The position numbers and the translations under genes are program-made. Source: GCA-2697345 sp002697345 (GTDB lineage Bacteria; Pseudomonadota; Alphaproteobacteria; Rhodobacterales; Rhodobacteraceae). From it: a stretch of DNA of 64,000 nt. Of this stretch, positions 55,842 through 64,000 are shown piece after piece; within the stretch, counting starts at the first letter, position 1, and each line of letters opens with the position of its first letter. The notes beneath the pieces are model-generated. The model did no database searches. It was not told the DNA's origin and worked only from the letters and a program-made list of their open reading frames with translations. Where the stretch lies: the NCBI GenBank assembly GCA_943787605.1, contig CALSNB010000001.1, positions 1,612,001 to 1,676,000 on the forward strand. The letters run 5' to 3'.

Positions 55842-57046
55842 TAAAAGATCAAGGTGCATCGATTTTTTCTATTAATATAAATTCAATACTTATTCTATGT
55901 GTTTGTTTGGTCTTATTATTATTTTCAATATACTTGATGCTTCGTCTATTTAGGAAACCAGGAAATGAAGACACTTTTAAAACCTACATATCCCAACTTA
56001 ACGAAACAGTCCAAAACCTTAATGGAGGTCAATTTCAGCTGACTGGTAGCTTAGAATCTTTGAGTAAGGCGCATACAATGTCTGTTCAAAATATGGAGGT
56101 CAGGCTTGCGGAAGTCCAACGTCAAATGTCGGAGCATTTGCACGATAATGCACTAAAATCAGCTAGATCTTTATCTGACCTACAGGCACAGGTGAAGGAG
56201 ACATTGACTGGTTCCTCTGAAAAGACCAATAAATCTCTTACCCAACTTCAAGAAAGACTCTCAACAATTGATAAGGCACAATCAAATATTGAAAAGTTAT
56301 CAGGTGATGTCTTAAGCCTTCAGGATATATTATCTAATAAGCAGACCAGAGGCGCTTTTGGAGAAATTCAACTTAATGATATTGTTAAGAAAGCACTTCC
56401 TCCAGATAGCTACTCTTTTCAACATACCCTTAGTAACGGTAAAAGAGCTGACTGCTTAATCTATTTACCTAACCCGCCAGGACCAATTGTCATTGATGCA
56501 AAGTTCCCTCTTGAGGCGTATGAAAAACTTATTTCTGCAAACACAAATGAGGAAAAAGCGAAGTCACTTCTGTTATTAAAACAATCAGTCAAAACACACA
56601 TAAAGGATATTTCAGAAAAATATCTAATTGAAGGTGAAACAGCAGATGGAGCGTTGATGTTTTTACCTTCGGAGGCGGTTTATGCAGAATTGCATGCGAA
56701 ACTGCCTGAAGTGGTTAGAGAAGGTTTTGCAGCAAAGGTCTGGATAGTTTCTCCAACTACCTGTATGGCAACGCTTCATACTATGAGAGCAATACTAAAA
56801 GATGCAAGAATGCAGGAACAGGCGGGCGAAATTCGAAAAACATTAAGTCTAGTAAATAGAGACGTAAAACTAATTGTCGAGCGAGCAGGAAAGCTTAATA
56901 CACATTTTTCTGCCGCCGTAAAAGATTTAGAAGGTATAAATATCGCAGCAGGGCGAGCAGGTAAGCGTTCGGATAAGTTAGATAATTTTGATTTTGAAGA
57001 GCTAGAGCCAGAACGTGTAGATACTATTATACCCCTGAAGAAATAA
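55838..57046 (+). CDS. rmuC: DNA recombination protein RmuC
   Basis: A 402-residue RmuC. It has an N-terminal membrane anchor (about 15-37), then a coiled-coil of roughly 150 residues (repeated SLSDLQAQVKETL-like heptads), then the nuclease-like core with RGAFGEIQL, RADCLIYLPN, DAKFPLEAYE and FLPSEAVYAEL. RmuC limits recombination between inverted repeats; the fold is PD-(D/E)XK-like. Its start overlaps mutL by four bases. A five-gene unit follows 32 bases later. Confidence 0.93.
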   Translation: MIKDQGASIFSININSILILCVCLVLLLFSIYLMLRLFRKPGNEDTFKTYISQLNETVQNLNGGQFQLTGSLESLSKAHTMSVQNMEVRLAEVQRQMSEHLHDNALKSARSLSDLQAQVKETLTGSSEKTNKSLTQLQERLSTIDKAQSNIEKLSGDVLSLQDILSNKQTRGAFGEIQLNDIVKKALPPDSYSFQHTLSNGKRADCLIYLPNPPGPIVIDAKFPLEAYEKLISANTNEEKAKSLLLLKQSVKTHIKDISEKYLIEGETADGALMFLPSEAVYAELHAKLPEVVREGFAAKVWIVSPTTCMATLHTMRAILKDARMQEQAGEIRKTLSLVNRDVKLIVERAGKLNTHFSAAVKDLEGINIAAGRAGKRSDKLDNFDFEELEPERVDTIIPLKK

Positions 57047-57077
57047 TATATTAACAATTTTAAAGCAGGAATATTTG

Positions 57078-58373
57078 ATGGAATTTGGTCATCGTGTGCA
57101 CCCACCAAAGCGAATTGCTGTGATTGGTGCTGGGATATCTGGGATGGGGGCTGCATATTTGCTTTCTAAAACTAATAAGGTGGTATTGTTCGAGTCAGAG
57201 AAAAGGCTTGGTGGGCATGCAAGAACAGTAACCGCAGGAAAGTACGGAAACCAGCCAGTTGATACAGGGTTTATTGTTTTCAACAAAGCTAATTATCCTA
57301 ACATTACAAAACTGTTTAATGACCTTGAAGTAAAAATAGTAAACAGTAATATGACCTTTGGCGCTTCATTTGATGGAGGTCGTTTAGAGTATGGTTTAGC
57401 AAGCTTAAATTCTGTTTTTGCACAAAGACAAAATGCTTTTCGACCAAAGTTTTTAAGAATGCTTAAAGATATTACAAAGTTTAACTCTCAGGCTGAGTCT
57501 GTATCTAAAAATTCTGATATGAGTATAGAGCAATTACTGAAAGAGGTAGGAACAAGTAGTTGGTTTAAGGATTATTACTTGTTTCCATTAACTGGAGCAA
57601 TTTGGTCTATGCCAGTAGAGCAAATGGAAAGTTTTCCAGCTGAAGCACTAGTTAACTTTATGAAAAACCATGCGCTGCTCAGTATGACTGGTCAGCACCA
57701 ATGGCTCACAATTAGTGGAGGATCTATAAAATATGTTGAGAAGTTAGAACAACGTATGAAATCACAAAATGTTGAGATTAGATTGGGCTGCAAAGTAAAC
57801 AAAATAAGTCGGAATTTCGATAAAGTTAGTATTAAAACCCAATTTGGTTTAGAGGAAGAATTTGATGAGGTTGTATTGGCTACTCACGCAGATGATACTC
57901 TTAGTTTATTAGCCGACCCAACGGAGCATGAAAAAACCTCACTTGGAGCAATTCACTATCAGGAAAATGATGCGGTTTTACATGCAGATCAGTCGTTAAT
58001 GCCTGTCACTAAAAGAGTATGGTCTAGTTGGGTTTATAGTGAAAGTAAAAATAAAAACTCTAAGAGGATAGACTTAACTTACTGGATGAATTCATTACAG
58101 TCTATACCCAAGGAAGATCCAATATTTGTGACTTTAAACTCGAGTAGAAATATTAAACAAGAATTGATCTATGATAGTGTTACGTACAGGCATCCAGTTT
58201 ATGATTTGAAAACTTTGTCTTCACAACAGAAAATAAAAGAAATAAATGGGCAAAATAGAACGTGGTTTGCTGGTGCTTGGATGCAAAATGGATTCCACGA
58301 GGATGGGTACTCAAGTGCTATAAACGTTGCAACTAAATTAATGAATCAGTCGCGCGCGGAGTTAATTTTTTGA
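57078..58373 (+). CDS. FAD-dependent amine-oxidase-type oxidoreductase
   Basis: A 431-residue flavoprotein: RIAVIGAGISGMGAAYLLSK, then GGHARTV, DTGFIVFN and a C-terminal FAGAWMQNGFHEDGYSSA, typical of a family found next to DUF1365 and cyclopropane-fatty-acid-synthase-like genes. Members have been tied to membrane fatty-acid modification in Rhodobacter, but the reaction here is unknown. A TTG opens the frame at 57075, but GCAGGA places the start at ATG 57078. It is the first gene of a five-gene unit whose stop overlaps the DUF1365 gene start. Confidence 0.87.
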   Translation: MEFGHRVHPPKRIAVIGAGISGMGAAYLLSKTNKVVLFESEKRLGGHARTVTAGKYGNQPVDTGFIVFNKANYPNITKLFNDLEVKIVNSNMTFGASFDGGRLEYGLASLNSVFAQRQNAFRPKFLRMLKDITKFNSQAESVSKNSDMSIEQLLKEVGTSSWFKDYYLFPLTGAIWSMPVEQMESFPAEALVNFMKNHALLSMTGQHQWLTISGGSIKYVEKLEQRMKSQNVEIRLGCKVNKISRNFDKVSIKTQFGLEEEFDEVVLATHADDTLSLLADPTEHEKTSLGAIHYQENDAVLHADQSLMPVTKRVWSSWVYSESKNKNSKRIDLTYWMNSLQSIPKEDPIFVTLNSSRNIKQELIYDSVTYRHPVYDLKTLSSQQKIKEINGQNRTWFAGAWMQNGFHEDGYSSAINVATKLMNQSRAELIF

Positions 58374-59128
58374 CGCAGCTTGAATATATTTCTGGAAATA
58401 CTTTTCATGTTCGAAAGGGGCAGATTAATAACGAATTTAAATATAAAGTTGATTACCTTCTGATAGATTGTGAAGGCGATTATAAGAAACCACTTCTTTT
58501 CTCATATAATAAAAGAAATATAATGTCTTTTTATGATAAAGATCATGGAGGTCTTGTCTCAAGTGGTAGCGGTTCTAAATGGGCTACTGAAATTCTAGAT
58601 TCTCATGGCCTCTTGAACGATGTAAAAAAAATATATTTGTTAACTCAAGTTAGAGTTTTTGGCTATGTATTTAATCCTGTTAGTTTTTGGTTATGTTACG
58701 ACAAGAGTAATAACCTGATTGTTGCTATTGCTGAAGTCAGTAATACTTTTAATGAAAGGCATGCCTATATATGTGCTCACAGTGATGCTCGACCTATTAA
58801 GAACGAAGATAAAATATTATCAACAAAAGTGTTTCATGTGTCACCCTTTCAAACAATTGCAGGGGAGTATCAATTTCAGTTTAACTTTACTGAAAAAAAG
58901 GTCAATATTGTCATTGATTATACCTCTGGACTAGATGGTGTTTATGCCAATCTTCAGGGCGAAAGGAAGCCATTATCAAATTTGTCGATAATAAAAATAG
59001 CTTTACGTCGTCCAATGGGGGGGTGGAGGGTTTTATTTTTAATTCATTATCAAGCTATCAAGCTTTGGTTTAAAGGAGCGGTATATAACAAAAAACCGTT
59101 CCCCCCCCAGAACGATGTGTCACGGTGA
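58370..59128 (+). CDS. DUF1365 protein
   Basis: A 252-residue DUF1365 protein: RVFGYVFNPVSFWLCYD, AIAEVSNTFNERHAY, KVFHVSPFQTIAGEYQF, and a C-terminal hydrophobic stretch near VLFLIHYQAIKLW. Function is not known, though it regularly accompanies the flavoprotein and fatty-acid cyclopropanation genes. It starts at TTG 58370 with GGAG eight bases upstream and overlaps the previous stop; its own end overlaps the next start. Confidence 0.87.
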   Translation: MTQLEYISGNTFHVRKGQINNEFKYKVDYLLIDCEGDYKKPLLFSYNKRNIMSFYDKDHGGLVSSGSGSKWATEILDSHGLLNDVKKIYLLTQVRVFGYVFNPVSFWLCYDKSNNLIVAIAEVSNTFNERHAYICAHSDARPIKNEDKILSTKVFHVSPFQTIAGEYQFQFNFTEKKVNIVIDYTSGLDGVYANLQGERKPLSNLSIIKIALRRPMGGWRVLFLIHYQAIKLWFKGAVYNKKPFPPQNDVSR

Positions 59129-60360
59129 GTATTTTAAAAAAAAATGAACCGAATATAGGGTTACTTCCATTTTCTGTTTTTGCAGCTGTACTCGCGAGTG
59201 CCGGGTTACCTATTTACATGTTTGGCCCAAAATTTTTTGCTGAGAGTTATGGTGTTAGTCTAACAGCACTTGCCACAGTACTATTTATCTTAAGATTAGT
59301 TGATTGTGTTCAAGATCCATTTTTGGGGGCATTAAGCTCTAAGTTGGGAAAAAATCGTCCACGATATATAATGTTTTCTGTAATGATCCTCGGAATTTCA
59401 ATGGTGCTAATGTTTGCAGTTTCCCCGAGAGTTTCCCCGTTGCTTTGGTTTTTTCTTACTAGCATAGGTTTGTTTACTACTTACAGTTTTTTATCAATCA
59501 ACTTTTATGCCCAAGGTGTCCAGAAGGCAAAATCAATCAGTGGTAATCACAAAAAAGTTGCAGCATGGCGAGAGACAGGTGCCCTATTAGGCGTTTGTCT
59601 CGCAGCCTCCACCCCAACACTTTTAATGAGTCAAACAACCTACCCTTATATGATTTTTTCATTTATTTTTGTTTTTTTTGCAACCTTGGGATGGTATTTA
59701 ATGAGAAAGGAGTGGGCAGAAGAAATTGAATACTCACATTCGCCTACTCAAAGAGTTTTTAAAGACCCAATTTTAAAAAGCCTGATTATAGTTTCTTTCC
59801 TTGGTGCTGCACCATTAGCGGTTACATCAAGCTTATTTCTATTTTTTGTAGATTCTGTTTTAATGGCTTCAGAGTATACTGGAGCGCTCCTAGTTATTTT
59901 TTTCTTATCTGCCGCTGTGGCGTCACCATTTTGGGCAATTTTGGCAAGACGGTATAATGAGAAATTAATTCTATTTATTGCAATGATAATATCTATTTTA
60001 TCTTTCTGCTTTGTTTTGTTTTTAGGTGAAAGAGATATCGTTAAATTTTCAATAATTTGTATGGTGTCTGGGGTTAGTGTTGGTGCAGATTTTACACTCC
60101 TCCCGGCGCTTTTTGCTCAGAGAGTTGAGAAAATTTCAACTCAAGCAACACAGGCTTTTGGTGTTTGGTCTTTTGTAACAAAGGCTTCGCTTGCTTTAGC
60201 AGCAATTATTCTTTTACCAATTTTAGATTACTCTGGTTACCAAGTCGCAAGTACAGAAAATTCACATGAAGCGATACAAACCTTAACAATTCTGTATGCG
60301 CTTGTCCCCAGTGTATTAAAGAGTATTGCTTTGATACTTTTGATTCGTATTCCGTTGTAG
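59125..60360 (+). CDS. MFS transporter (GPH-type)
   Basis: A 411-residue transporter with about twelve hydrophobic segments, resembling glycoside-pentoside-hexuronide cation symporters. Visible motifs are RLVDCVQDPFLGALSSKLGKNRPRY near residues 55-78, the GPH-style first loop, and GVSVGADFTLLPALFAQRV near 315. Substrate unknown; in this operon it may move a lipid-related compound rather than a sugar. Starts at GTG 59125, four-base overlap with DUF1365. Confidence 0.87.
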   Translation: MSILKKNEPNIGLLPFSVFAAVLASAGLPIYMFGPKFFAESYGVSLTALATVLFILRLVDCVQDPFLGALSSKLGKNRPRYIMFSVMILGISMVLMFAVSPRVSPLLWFFLTSIGLFTTYSFLSINFYAQGVQKAKSISGNHKKVAAWRETGALLGVCLAASTPTLLMSQTTYPYMIFSFIFVFFATLGWYLMRKEWAEEIEYSHSPTQRVFKDPILKSLIIVSFLGAAPLAVTSSLFLFFVDSVLMASEYTGALLVIFFLSAAVASPFWAILARRYNEKLILFIAMIISILSFCFVLFLGERDIVKFSIICMVSGVSVGADFTLLPALFAQRVEKISTQATQAFGVWSFVTKASLALAAIILLPILDYSGYQVASTENSHEAIQTLTILYALVPSVLKSIALILLIRIPL

Positions 60361-60370
60361 GAGATGTAAC

Positions 60371-60931
60371 ATGGAAGTTTTAATATATTTAATTTTTGGT
60401 GCTGCTTTTGTAGCCAGTATCTGGCTTTTTCGAACAAAAAAATTATCATTTTTGAATCAGAAGGAGAATCATTATAGTGGTCAAAAACCTACCTTCAATA
60501 TTAGAGATACTCTTTCTGGGGAGCTTTTGTGTGAGGGAATAATATTTGGACCAACTGGAGTTGTAAACTCTCGTTTTGTCGCTGATATGAATGCTATTTG
60601 GGATGGAAATAAGGGTATTATCAATGAACGATTTGTCTACGATAATGGGTCTGTTCAAGATAGAGAGTGGGCTTTAACTATCATGGATTCTGGAAAAATA
60701 TTAGCAGAAGCCTCTGATTTAATTGGAACTGGGACTGGTGCTCAAAGTGGGTCAACTGTGAAGCTTAATTATAATTTAAAATTACCACAAGACGCTGGTG
60801 GGCATGAAATCGCAGTGGTGGACTGGATGTATCTTTTATCAAATGGAAGTATAATGAATAGAAGTCAGTTTTATAAGTATGGAATTAAAGTGGGTGAACT
60901 TGTGGCAACAATTCGTAAAAAAGATTTTTAA
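60371..60931 (+). CDS. DUF3833 protein
   Basis: A 186-residue protein with one N-terminal membrane anchor (about 3-21) and a lipocalin-like body: FVADMNAIWDGNKGIINERFVYDNGSVQDREW and the conserved IGTGTGAQSGSTVKLNY, DWMYLL motifs of DUF3833. Function unknown; the fold suggests binding of a small hydrophobic ligand. It starts ten bases after the transporter and shares one base with the SDR start. Confidence 0.85.
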   Translation: MEVLIYLIFGAAFVASIWLFRTKKLSFLNQKENHYSGQKPTFNIRDTLSGELLCEGIIFGPTGVVNSRFVADMNAIWDGNKGIINERFVYDNGSVQDREWALTIMDSGKILAEASDLIGTGTGAQSGSTVKLNYNLKLPQDAGGHEIAVVDWMYLLSNGSIMNRSQFYKYGIKVGELVATIRKKDF

Positions 60932-61662
60932 TGGAAAGCTGGAAAGATAAGCGTTACTGGTTAATCGGCGCGTCAGAAGGGTTGGGTAGGGCGTTGGCAA
61001 AAACTATGAGTAATCATGGTGTAGAGCTTATACTAAGTTCTCGTAGTGAAAAACGCTTAAAAGAACTTTGTGATGAGCTTCCATCCAAGGCCTCTTATTG
61101 TCGTATGGATGTAAGCAATCTAAATGATGTTAAACGTGCCGCCAAATCTATTGGTGAGGTTGACGGAATAATATTTTTAGTCGGAGCTTACTGGCCTTTG
61201 AGGAGCCAGGATTGGGATGTTGAGAAAATTGAAATAATGTGTGATACTAATTTTACGGGCGCTACACGTATTATTGGTCAAGTTTTACCCTCAATGATTA
61301 AAAAAAATAGTGGCCATATTGTTCTAACTGGTAGCTTGGTTGGTTATAGAGGGTTGGCCGGATCCATCGGTTATGGAGCTAGTAAGGCTGGTATTATGTA
61401 CCTAGCCGAGACCCTTTATGCAGATTTATTTAACACCAACATAAAGGTACAATTAATAAACCCTGGTTTTATCGATACAAGACTAACAAAAAAGAATAAA
61501 TTTAATATGCCTTTTATTATGTCTCCTGAAAAAGCAGCCAATATTTTTTTTAACTTTATGAAAAAAAGTAGTTTTAAGAAAGATTTTCCATTCATATTTA
61601 GTATGATTTTTAGATTGGGAAGGTTTCTTCCTGGATGGATCTATTACAGGTTACAGAAATAA
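60931..61662 (+). CDS. Short-chain dehydrogenase/reductase
   Basis: A 243-residue SDR: WLIGASEGLGRALAKTM at the N-terminus (TGxxxGxG-like, with Gly-Ala-Ser), then VGAYWPL, GSLVGYRG with the Ser, and YGASKAG with the Tyr-x-x-x-Lys active site. The C-terminus is basic and hydrophobic, so it may be membrane-associated. It closes the five-gene operon. The 238-base spacer after it leads to the acyl-CoA ligase. Confidence 0.87.
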   Translation: MESWKDKRYWLIGASEGLGRALAKTMSNHGVELILSSRSEKRLKELCDELPSKASYCRMDVSNLNDVKRAAKSIGEVDGIIFLVGAYWPLRSQDWDVEKIEIMCDTNFTGATRIIGQVLPSMIKKNSGHIVLTGSLVGYRGLAGSIGYGASKAGIMYLAETLYADLFNTNIKVQLINPGFIDTRLTKKNKFNMPFIMSPEKAANIFFNFMKKSSFKKDFPFIFSMIFRLGRFLPGWIYYRLQK

Positions 61663-61706
61663 AGTTTGCTAAATTAATAAATAATAAAAAAAACCTAACT
61701 TTTATT

Positions 61707-61729
61707 CAAATGCGACATGTTAACATTTG
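61707..61729. promoter_or_regulatory. Interrupted palindrome with ATGTTAACAT core
   Basis: CAAATG (61707-61712) and CATTTG (61724-61729) flank the perfect palindrome ATGTTAACAT at 61717-61726. It could be a regulator binding site in the leader of the acyl-CoA ligase. Direct evidence is only the symmetry. Confidence 0.3.
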
Positions 61730-61746
61730 ACTTTTGTGACTTAACA

Positions 61747-61819
61747 GTGAAAACACTTATTATTCTCATTAATGAGAAAATAGCGAAAACATTTATTATT
61801 CTTACTTGATGAGAAAAGA
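61747..61819 (+). repeat. Two tandem imperfect repeats of about 36 bases
   Basis: Copies at 61747-61782 and 61783-61819 share G(T/C)GAAAACA(C/T)TTATTATTCT and then TGAGAAAA, with scattered differences. Copy one contains the perfect 16-base palindrome TTCTCATTAATGAGAA (61763-61778), degenerate in copy two. The arrangement suggests a double operator for a regulator, but may be only a local duplication. Confidence 0.5.
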
Positions 61820-61849
61820 GTGTTAAGATTAGAGGATTAATTAAGACGG

Positions 61850-61877
61850 AACACTAAATACGAAAATAGTGTTTTTT
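61850..61877 (+). terminator. Hairpin plus T-run before the acyl-CoA ligase
   Basis: AACACTA (61850-61856) pairs with TAGTGTT (61867-61873) around a ten-base loop, followed by TTTT. The stem is short and AT-rich. It may terminate transcripts from the SDR operon or act as an attenuator, since the ligase ribosome-binding site (GGGGGG) starts only ten bases later. Confidence 0.4.
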
Positions 61878-61900
61878 ACTAAATCCGGGGGGATCTAAGT

Positions 61901-63865
61901 TTGAATACAATCTCTACAAAAGAGCTTGTGAGTATACCGCATTTGCTTTTTCGAAACGTTGCCACTCGTGGTGATATGCCTGCTTACAGGGAAAAAGAGT
62001 TTGGTATTTGGCAGTCATGGACTTGGTCGCAAACATCCTTAGAAATTGAAAACTTTGCTTTAGGTTTAAGAGACCTCGGAGTAAAAAAGGGCGATTTTGT
62101 AGCAATAGTGGGTCGTAATCGTCCGGCTATGTACTGGGCTATGGTAGCAGTTCAAATGCTTAATGCAGTTCCAGTTCCTTTATATCAGGACTCAGTAGCT
62201 GAAGAAATGGCTTATGTTTTAGATCACTGTGGTGCCAAGTATGTAATCGTTGGGGATCAAGAGCAGGTCGATAAAATATTAGAGGTTCAAGAAAGTATTT
62301 CTGGAATTGAAAAGATAATCTATTTCGATGCAAAGGGGCTTCGAAAGTATCAACATAGTCATTTGAGTTCGTTTATTGAAGTCCAAGAAAAAGGACAGAG
62401 TCTTAGAGAGTCTCAGCTGACTGAATTGGATAAAATAAGATCTTCAATAACATTGGATGACGTTTGTGTTATGCTATACACGTCTGGCACAACAGGAAGA
62501 CCAAAAGGTGTTGTGCTTTCTAATAGAAACATAATCGAAACATCAAAAAACTCCTCTGAATTTGATAACTTGAAGTCAAGTGAAGAAACAGTCGCGTATC
62601 TACCCATGGCCTGGGTTGGAGATTTTATTTTTTCGATTGGCCAAGCTTACTGGACAGGCTTTTGTGTGAATTGTCCGGAAAGTCCTGAAACGTTAAATAC
62701 TGATCTTAGAGAGATTGGACCATCCTATTATTTTGCTCCACCTCGGGTTTTTGAAACCCAGTTAACAAGTGTGATGATTAGAATGGAAGACGCGGGTAAT
62801 TTTAAGAGGTGGCTTTTTGAAAAGTCGATGGGACTAGCTAAGAGAGTCGGTGGAGATATTTTAGATGGTAATACCGTAGGGTTTATAGACCGAATTAAAT
62901 ACTTTATGGGTGATATCTTTATCTATGGTCCTCTTAAAAATACATTGGGATTTTCTAAAATTCGAGTTGGCTACACAGCTGGTGAGGCAATTGGGCCCGA
63001 GATATTTGAGTTTTATAGGTCACTGGGAATAAACCTTAAGCAACTTTATGGGCAAACTGAAGCTTCTGTTTTTATTACTCAACATCCTGACGGAGAGGTC
63101 CGTTCCGATACTGTTGGAGTAGCATCACCTGGAGTAGAGCTGAAAGTGGCTGAAAGTGGAGAAGTTTTTTATAGATCTCCTGGTGTTTTCATAGAGTATT
63201 TTAAAAATTCTGAAAGTACTGGTGAAACGAAAGATAGAGATGGTTGGGTAGCTACTGGCGATGCTGGTTTTGTTGAAGAAGAGACTGGCCATCTAAGAAT
63301 TATCGACAGAGCAAAAGATGTAGGAAAGATGTTAGATGGATCACTTTTTGCTCCTAAATACGTAGAAAATAAATTAAAATTCTATCCAAATATTCTGGAA
63401 GTTGTTGTTTTTGGAAATGGTAGAGAATTTTGCACTGCCTTTATTAACATCGATTTAATCGCAGTGGGTAATTGGGCAGAAAGAATGAATATAGCATACT
63501 CATCCTATCAAGAGCTTGCGGGTCACGATCTAGTGATGGGTGCAGTTAAAGAGCATATTGAAGAAATTAACCAGTCGATATCTAAGGACCCAATGCTAGC
63601 GAGTTGTCAAATTCATAGATTCCTTGTTCTTCATAAAGAACTTGATGCGGATGATGGCGAATTAACTCGAACTCGCAAAGTAAGAAGAAATATAATAGAA
63701 GATAAGTTCTCTGATTTGATATTAGCACTGTATGATGGCTCTAGCTCAGTTTCGACAGAGACAGAAGTTACTTATGAGGATGGTCGAAAGGGGTCAATTA
63801 AAGCAAACCTTGTGATCCATGATACTAAAACCATCGATATTTCGCAAAGGATGGCTGCTGAATGA
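61901..63865 (+). CDS. AMP-binding long-chain acyl-CoA ligase-like protein
   Basis: A 654-residue ANL-superfamily enzyme that activates a carboxylic acid with ATP and CoA. It has YTSGTTGRPKGVVLSN near residue 193, YGQTEASVF near 380, and DGWVATGDAGFVEEE near 446 with the conserved Asp. Long-chain fatty acids are the probable substrate, inferred from the family and from its place before a LivG-type transporter ATPase in Rhodobacterales. Start TTG 61901 with GGGGGGA eight bases before it. The C-terminal hinge and Lys region are complete. Confidence 0.9.
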   Translation: MNTISTKELVSIPHLLFRNVATRGDMPAYREKEFGIWQSWTWSQTSLEIENFALGLRDLGVKKGDFVAIVGRNRPAMYWAMVAVQMLNAVPVPLYQDSVAEEMAYVLDHCGAKYVIVGDQEQVDKILEVQESISGIEKIIYFDAKGLRKYQHSHLSSFIEVQEKGQSLRESQLTELDKIRSSITLDDVCVMLYTSGTTGRPKGVVLSNRNIIETSKNSSEFDNLKSSEETVAYLPMAWVGDFIFSIGQAYWTGFCVNCPESPETLNTDLREIGPSYYFAPPRVFETQLTSVMIRMEDAGNFKRWLFEKSMGLAKRVGGDILDGNTVGFIDRIKYFMGDIFIYGPLKNTLGFSKIRVGYTAGEAIGPEIFEFYRSLGINLKQLYGQTEASVFITQHPDGEVRSDTVGVASPGVELKVAESGEVFYRSPGVFIEYFKNSESTGETKDRDGWVATGDAGFVEEETGHLRIIDRAKDVGKMLDGSLFAPKYVENKLKFYPNILEVVVFGNGREFCTAFINIDLIAVGNWAERMNIAYSSYQELAGHDLVMGAVKEHIEEINQSISKDPMLASCQIHRFLVLHKELDADDGELTRTRKVRRNIIEDKFSDLILALYDGSSSVSTETEVTYEDGRKGSIKANLVIHDTKTIDISQRMAAE

Positions 63866-64000
63866 GTAATGAGTCAGACGGAAACTTCGTTACTACTGAT
63901 GGACGTAATATCGGTGGAGTGATGATGGAAATGAAGAATATTACCCTAAGGTTTGGTGGAGTAGTAGCATTAGAAAATATTTCATTCAATATCTTAGAAG
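63862..64000 (+). CDS. ABC transporter ATP-binding protein, LivG-type (partial)
   Basis: The N-terminal 46 codons of an ATPase, cut by the window edge. It overlaps the ligase stop by four bases (ATGA), and after a polar 23-residue start reads MEMKNITLRFGGVVALENISF, the first beta strands of the branched-chain amino-acid ABC family (LivG) just before the Walker A site, which lies beyond the window. A full liv operon probably follows; this is inferred from known gene order. Confidence 0.8.
   Translation, partial: MSNESDGNFVTTDGRNIGGVMMEMKNITLRFGGVVALENISFNILE

Overview
The window is chromosomal DNA from an AT-rich, compact alphaproteobacterium, most likely a low-GC marine member of the Rhodobacterales (Roseobacter-like). 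The evidence is gene content and order: a CcrM-type methyltransferase with mutY, a DUF721 gene and a DsbA-like gene; pmbA-cysQ-like-waaA-lpxK; leuS-lptE-holA with a DUF3576 lipoprotein; rbfA-truB-DUF1643-rpsO-pnp; DUF1674-rsmB-purH-lspA-DUF3035-two M16 proteases-mutL-rmuC; and two large FAD/GcvT dehydrogenases around a homocysteine S-methyltransferase. The taxonomic call is inference from synteny and protein style, not from a marker search. I saw no rRNA, tRNA, CRISPR array, insertion sequence or prophage.

Layout. 0-5.9 kb: an acidic hypothetical protein, a VOC protein, a gamma-glutamylcyclotransferase-like protein, rnhB, ccrM, mutY, a DUF721 protein and a periplasmic DsbA-like thioredoxin. 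5.9-10.5 kb (minus): lpxK and waaA (lipid A/Kdo), a CysQ/IMPase-like phosphatase and pmbA. 10.5-12.6 kb: an SDR and an HI0933-type flavoprotein. 12.6-17.2 kb (minus): holA, lptE, leuS, DUF3576 lipoprotein. 17.4-19.0 kb: an outer-membrane porin with a strong terminator, then a YggS-type PLP protein. 19.0-20.6 kb (minus): L,D-transpeptidase-like protein and ribA. 20.7-24.1 kb: a response regulator, xthA, a YbbN-like thioredoxin, a LON-substrate-binding protein and a small Trm112 protein. 24.1-34.3 kb: a UbiH-type hydroxylase, amidase, a DapC-like aminotransferase, ftsK, lolA, an AEC permease, hspQ and ggt. 34.5-40.3 kb: a tight three-gene methylamine/one-carbon operon. 40.3-46 kb: rluA, then the pnp-rpsO-DUF1643-truB-rbfA translation block (minus). 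46-57 kb: dapB, DUF1674, rsmB, purH, lspA, DUF3035, M16 pair, mutL, rmuC. 57-61.7 kb: a five-gene operon (flavin oxidoreductase, DUF1365, GPH-type MFS, DUF3833, SDR) matching, as I recall, the singlet-oxygen-responsive operon of Rhodobacter. 61.9 kb to the end: an acyl-CoA ligase behind a repeat-rich leader, and the start of a LivG-type ABC ATPase.

The most striking whole-window pattern concerns sequence integrity. Eleven genes between about 1.9 and 33.9 kb (rnhB, waaA, the HI0933 flavoprotein, leuS, porin, yggS, a response regulator, an aminotransferase, lolA, the AEC permease, ggt) carry sixteen single-base frame breaks, several in short homopolymers and four in leuS alone. From 34.3 to 64 kb I find none. 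Because essential genes are hit, I read these as sequence errors in one part of the assembly, and I annotate each gene across its full reconstructed span.

Non-coding signals worth attention are a GC-rich hairpin in the rpsO leader, hairpins in the rpsO-pnp spacer, two GANTC sites in the ccrM promoter region, and tandem repeats with a 16-base palindrome before the acyl-CoA ligase. I did not find a clearly new multi-gene system; the leader elements and the two operons of partly unknown function are the best leads.
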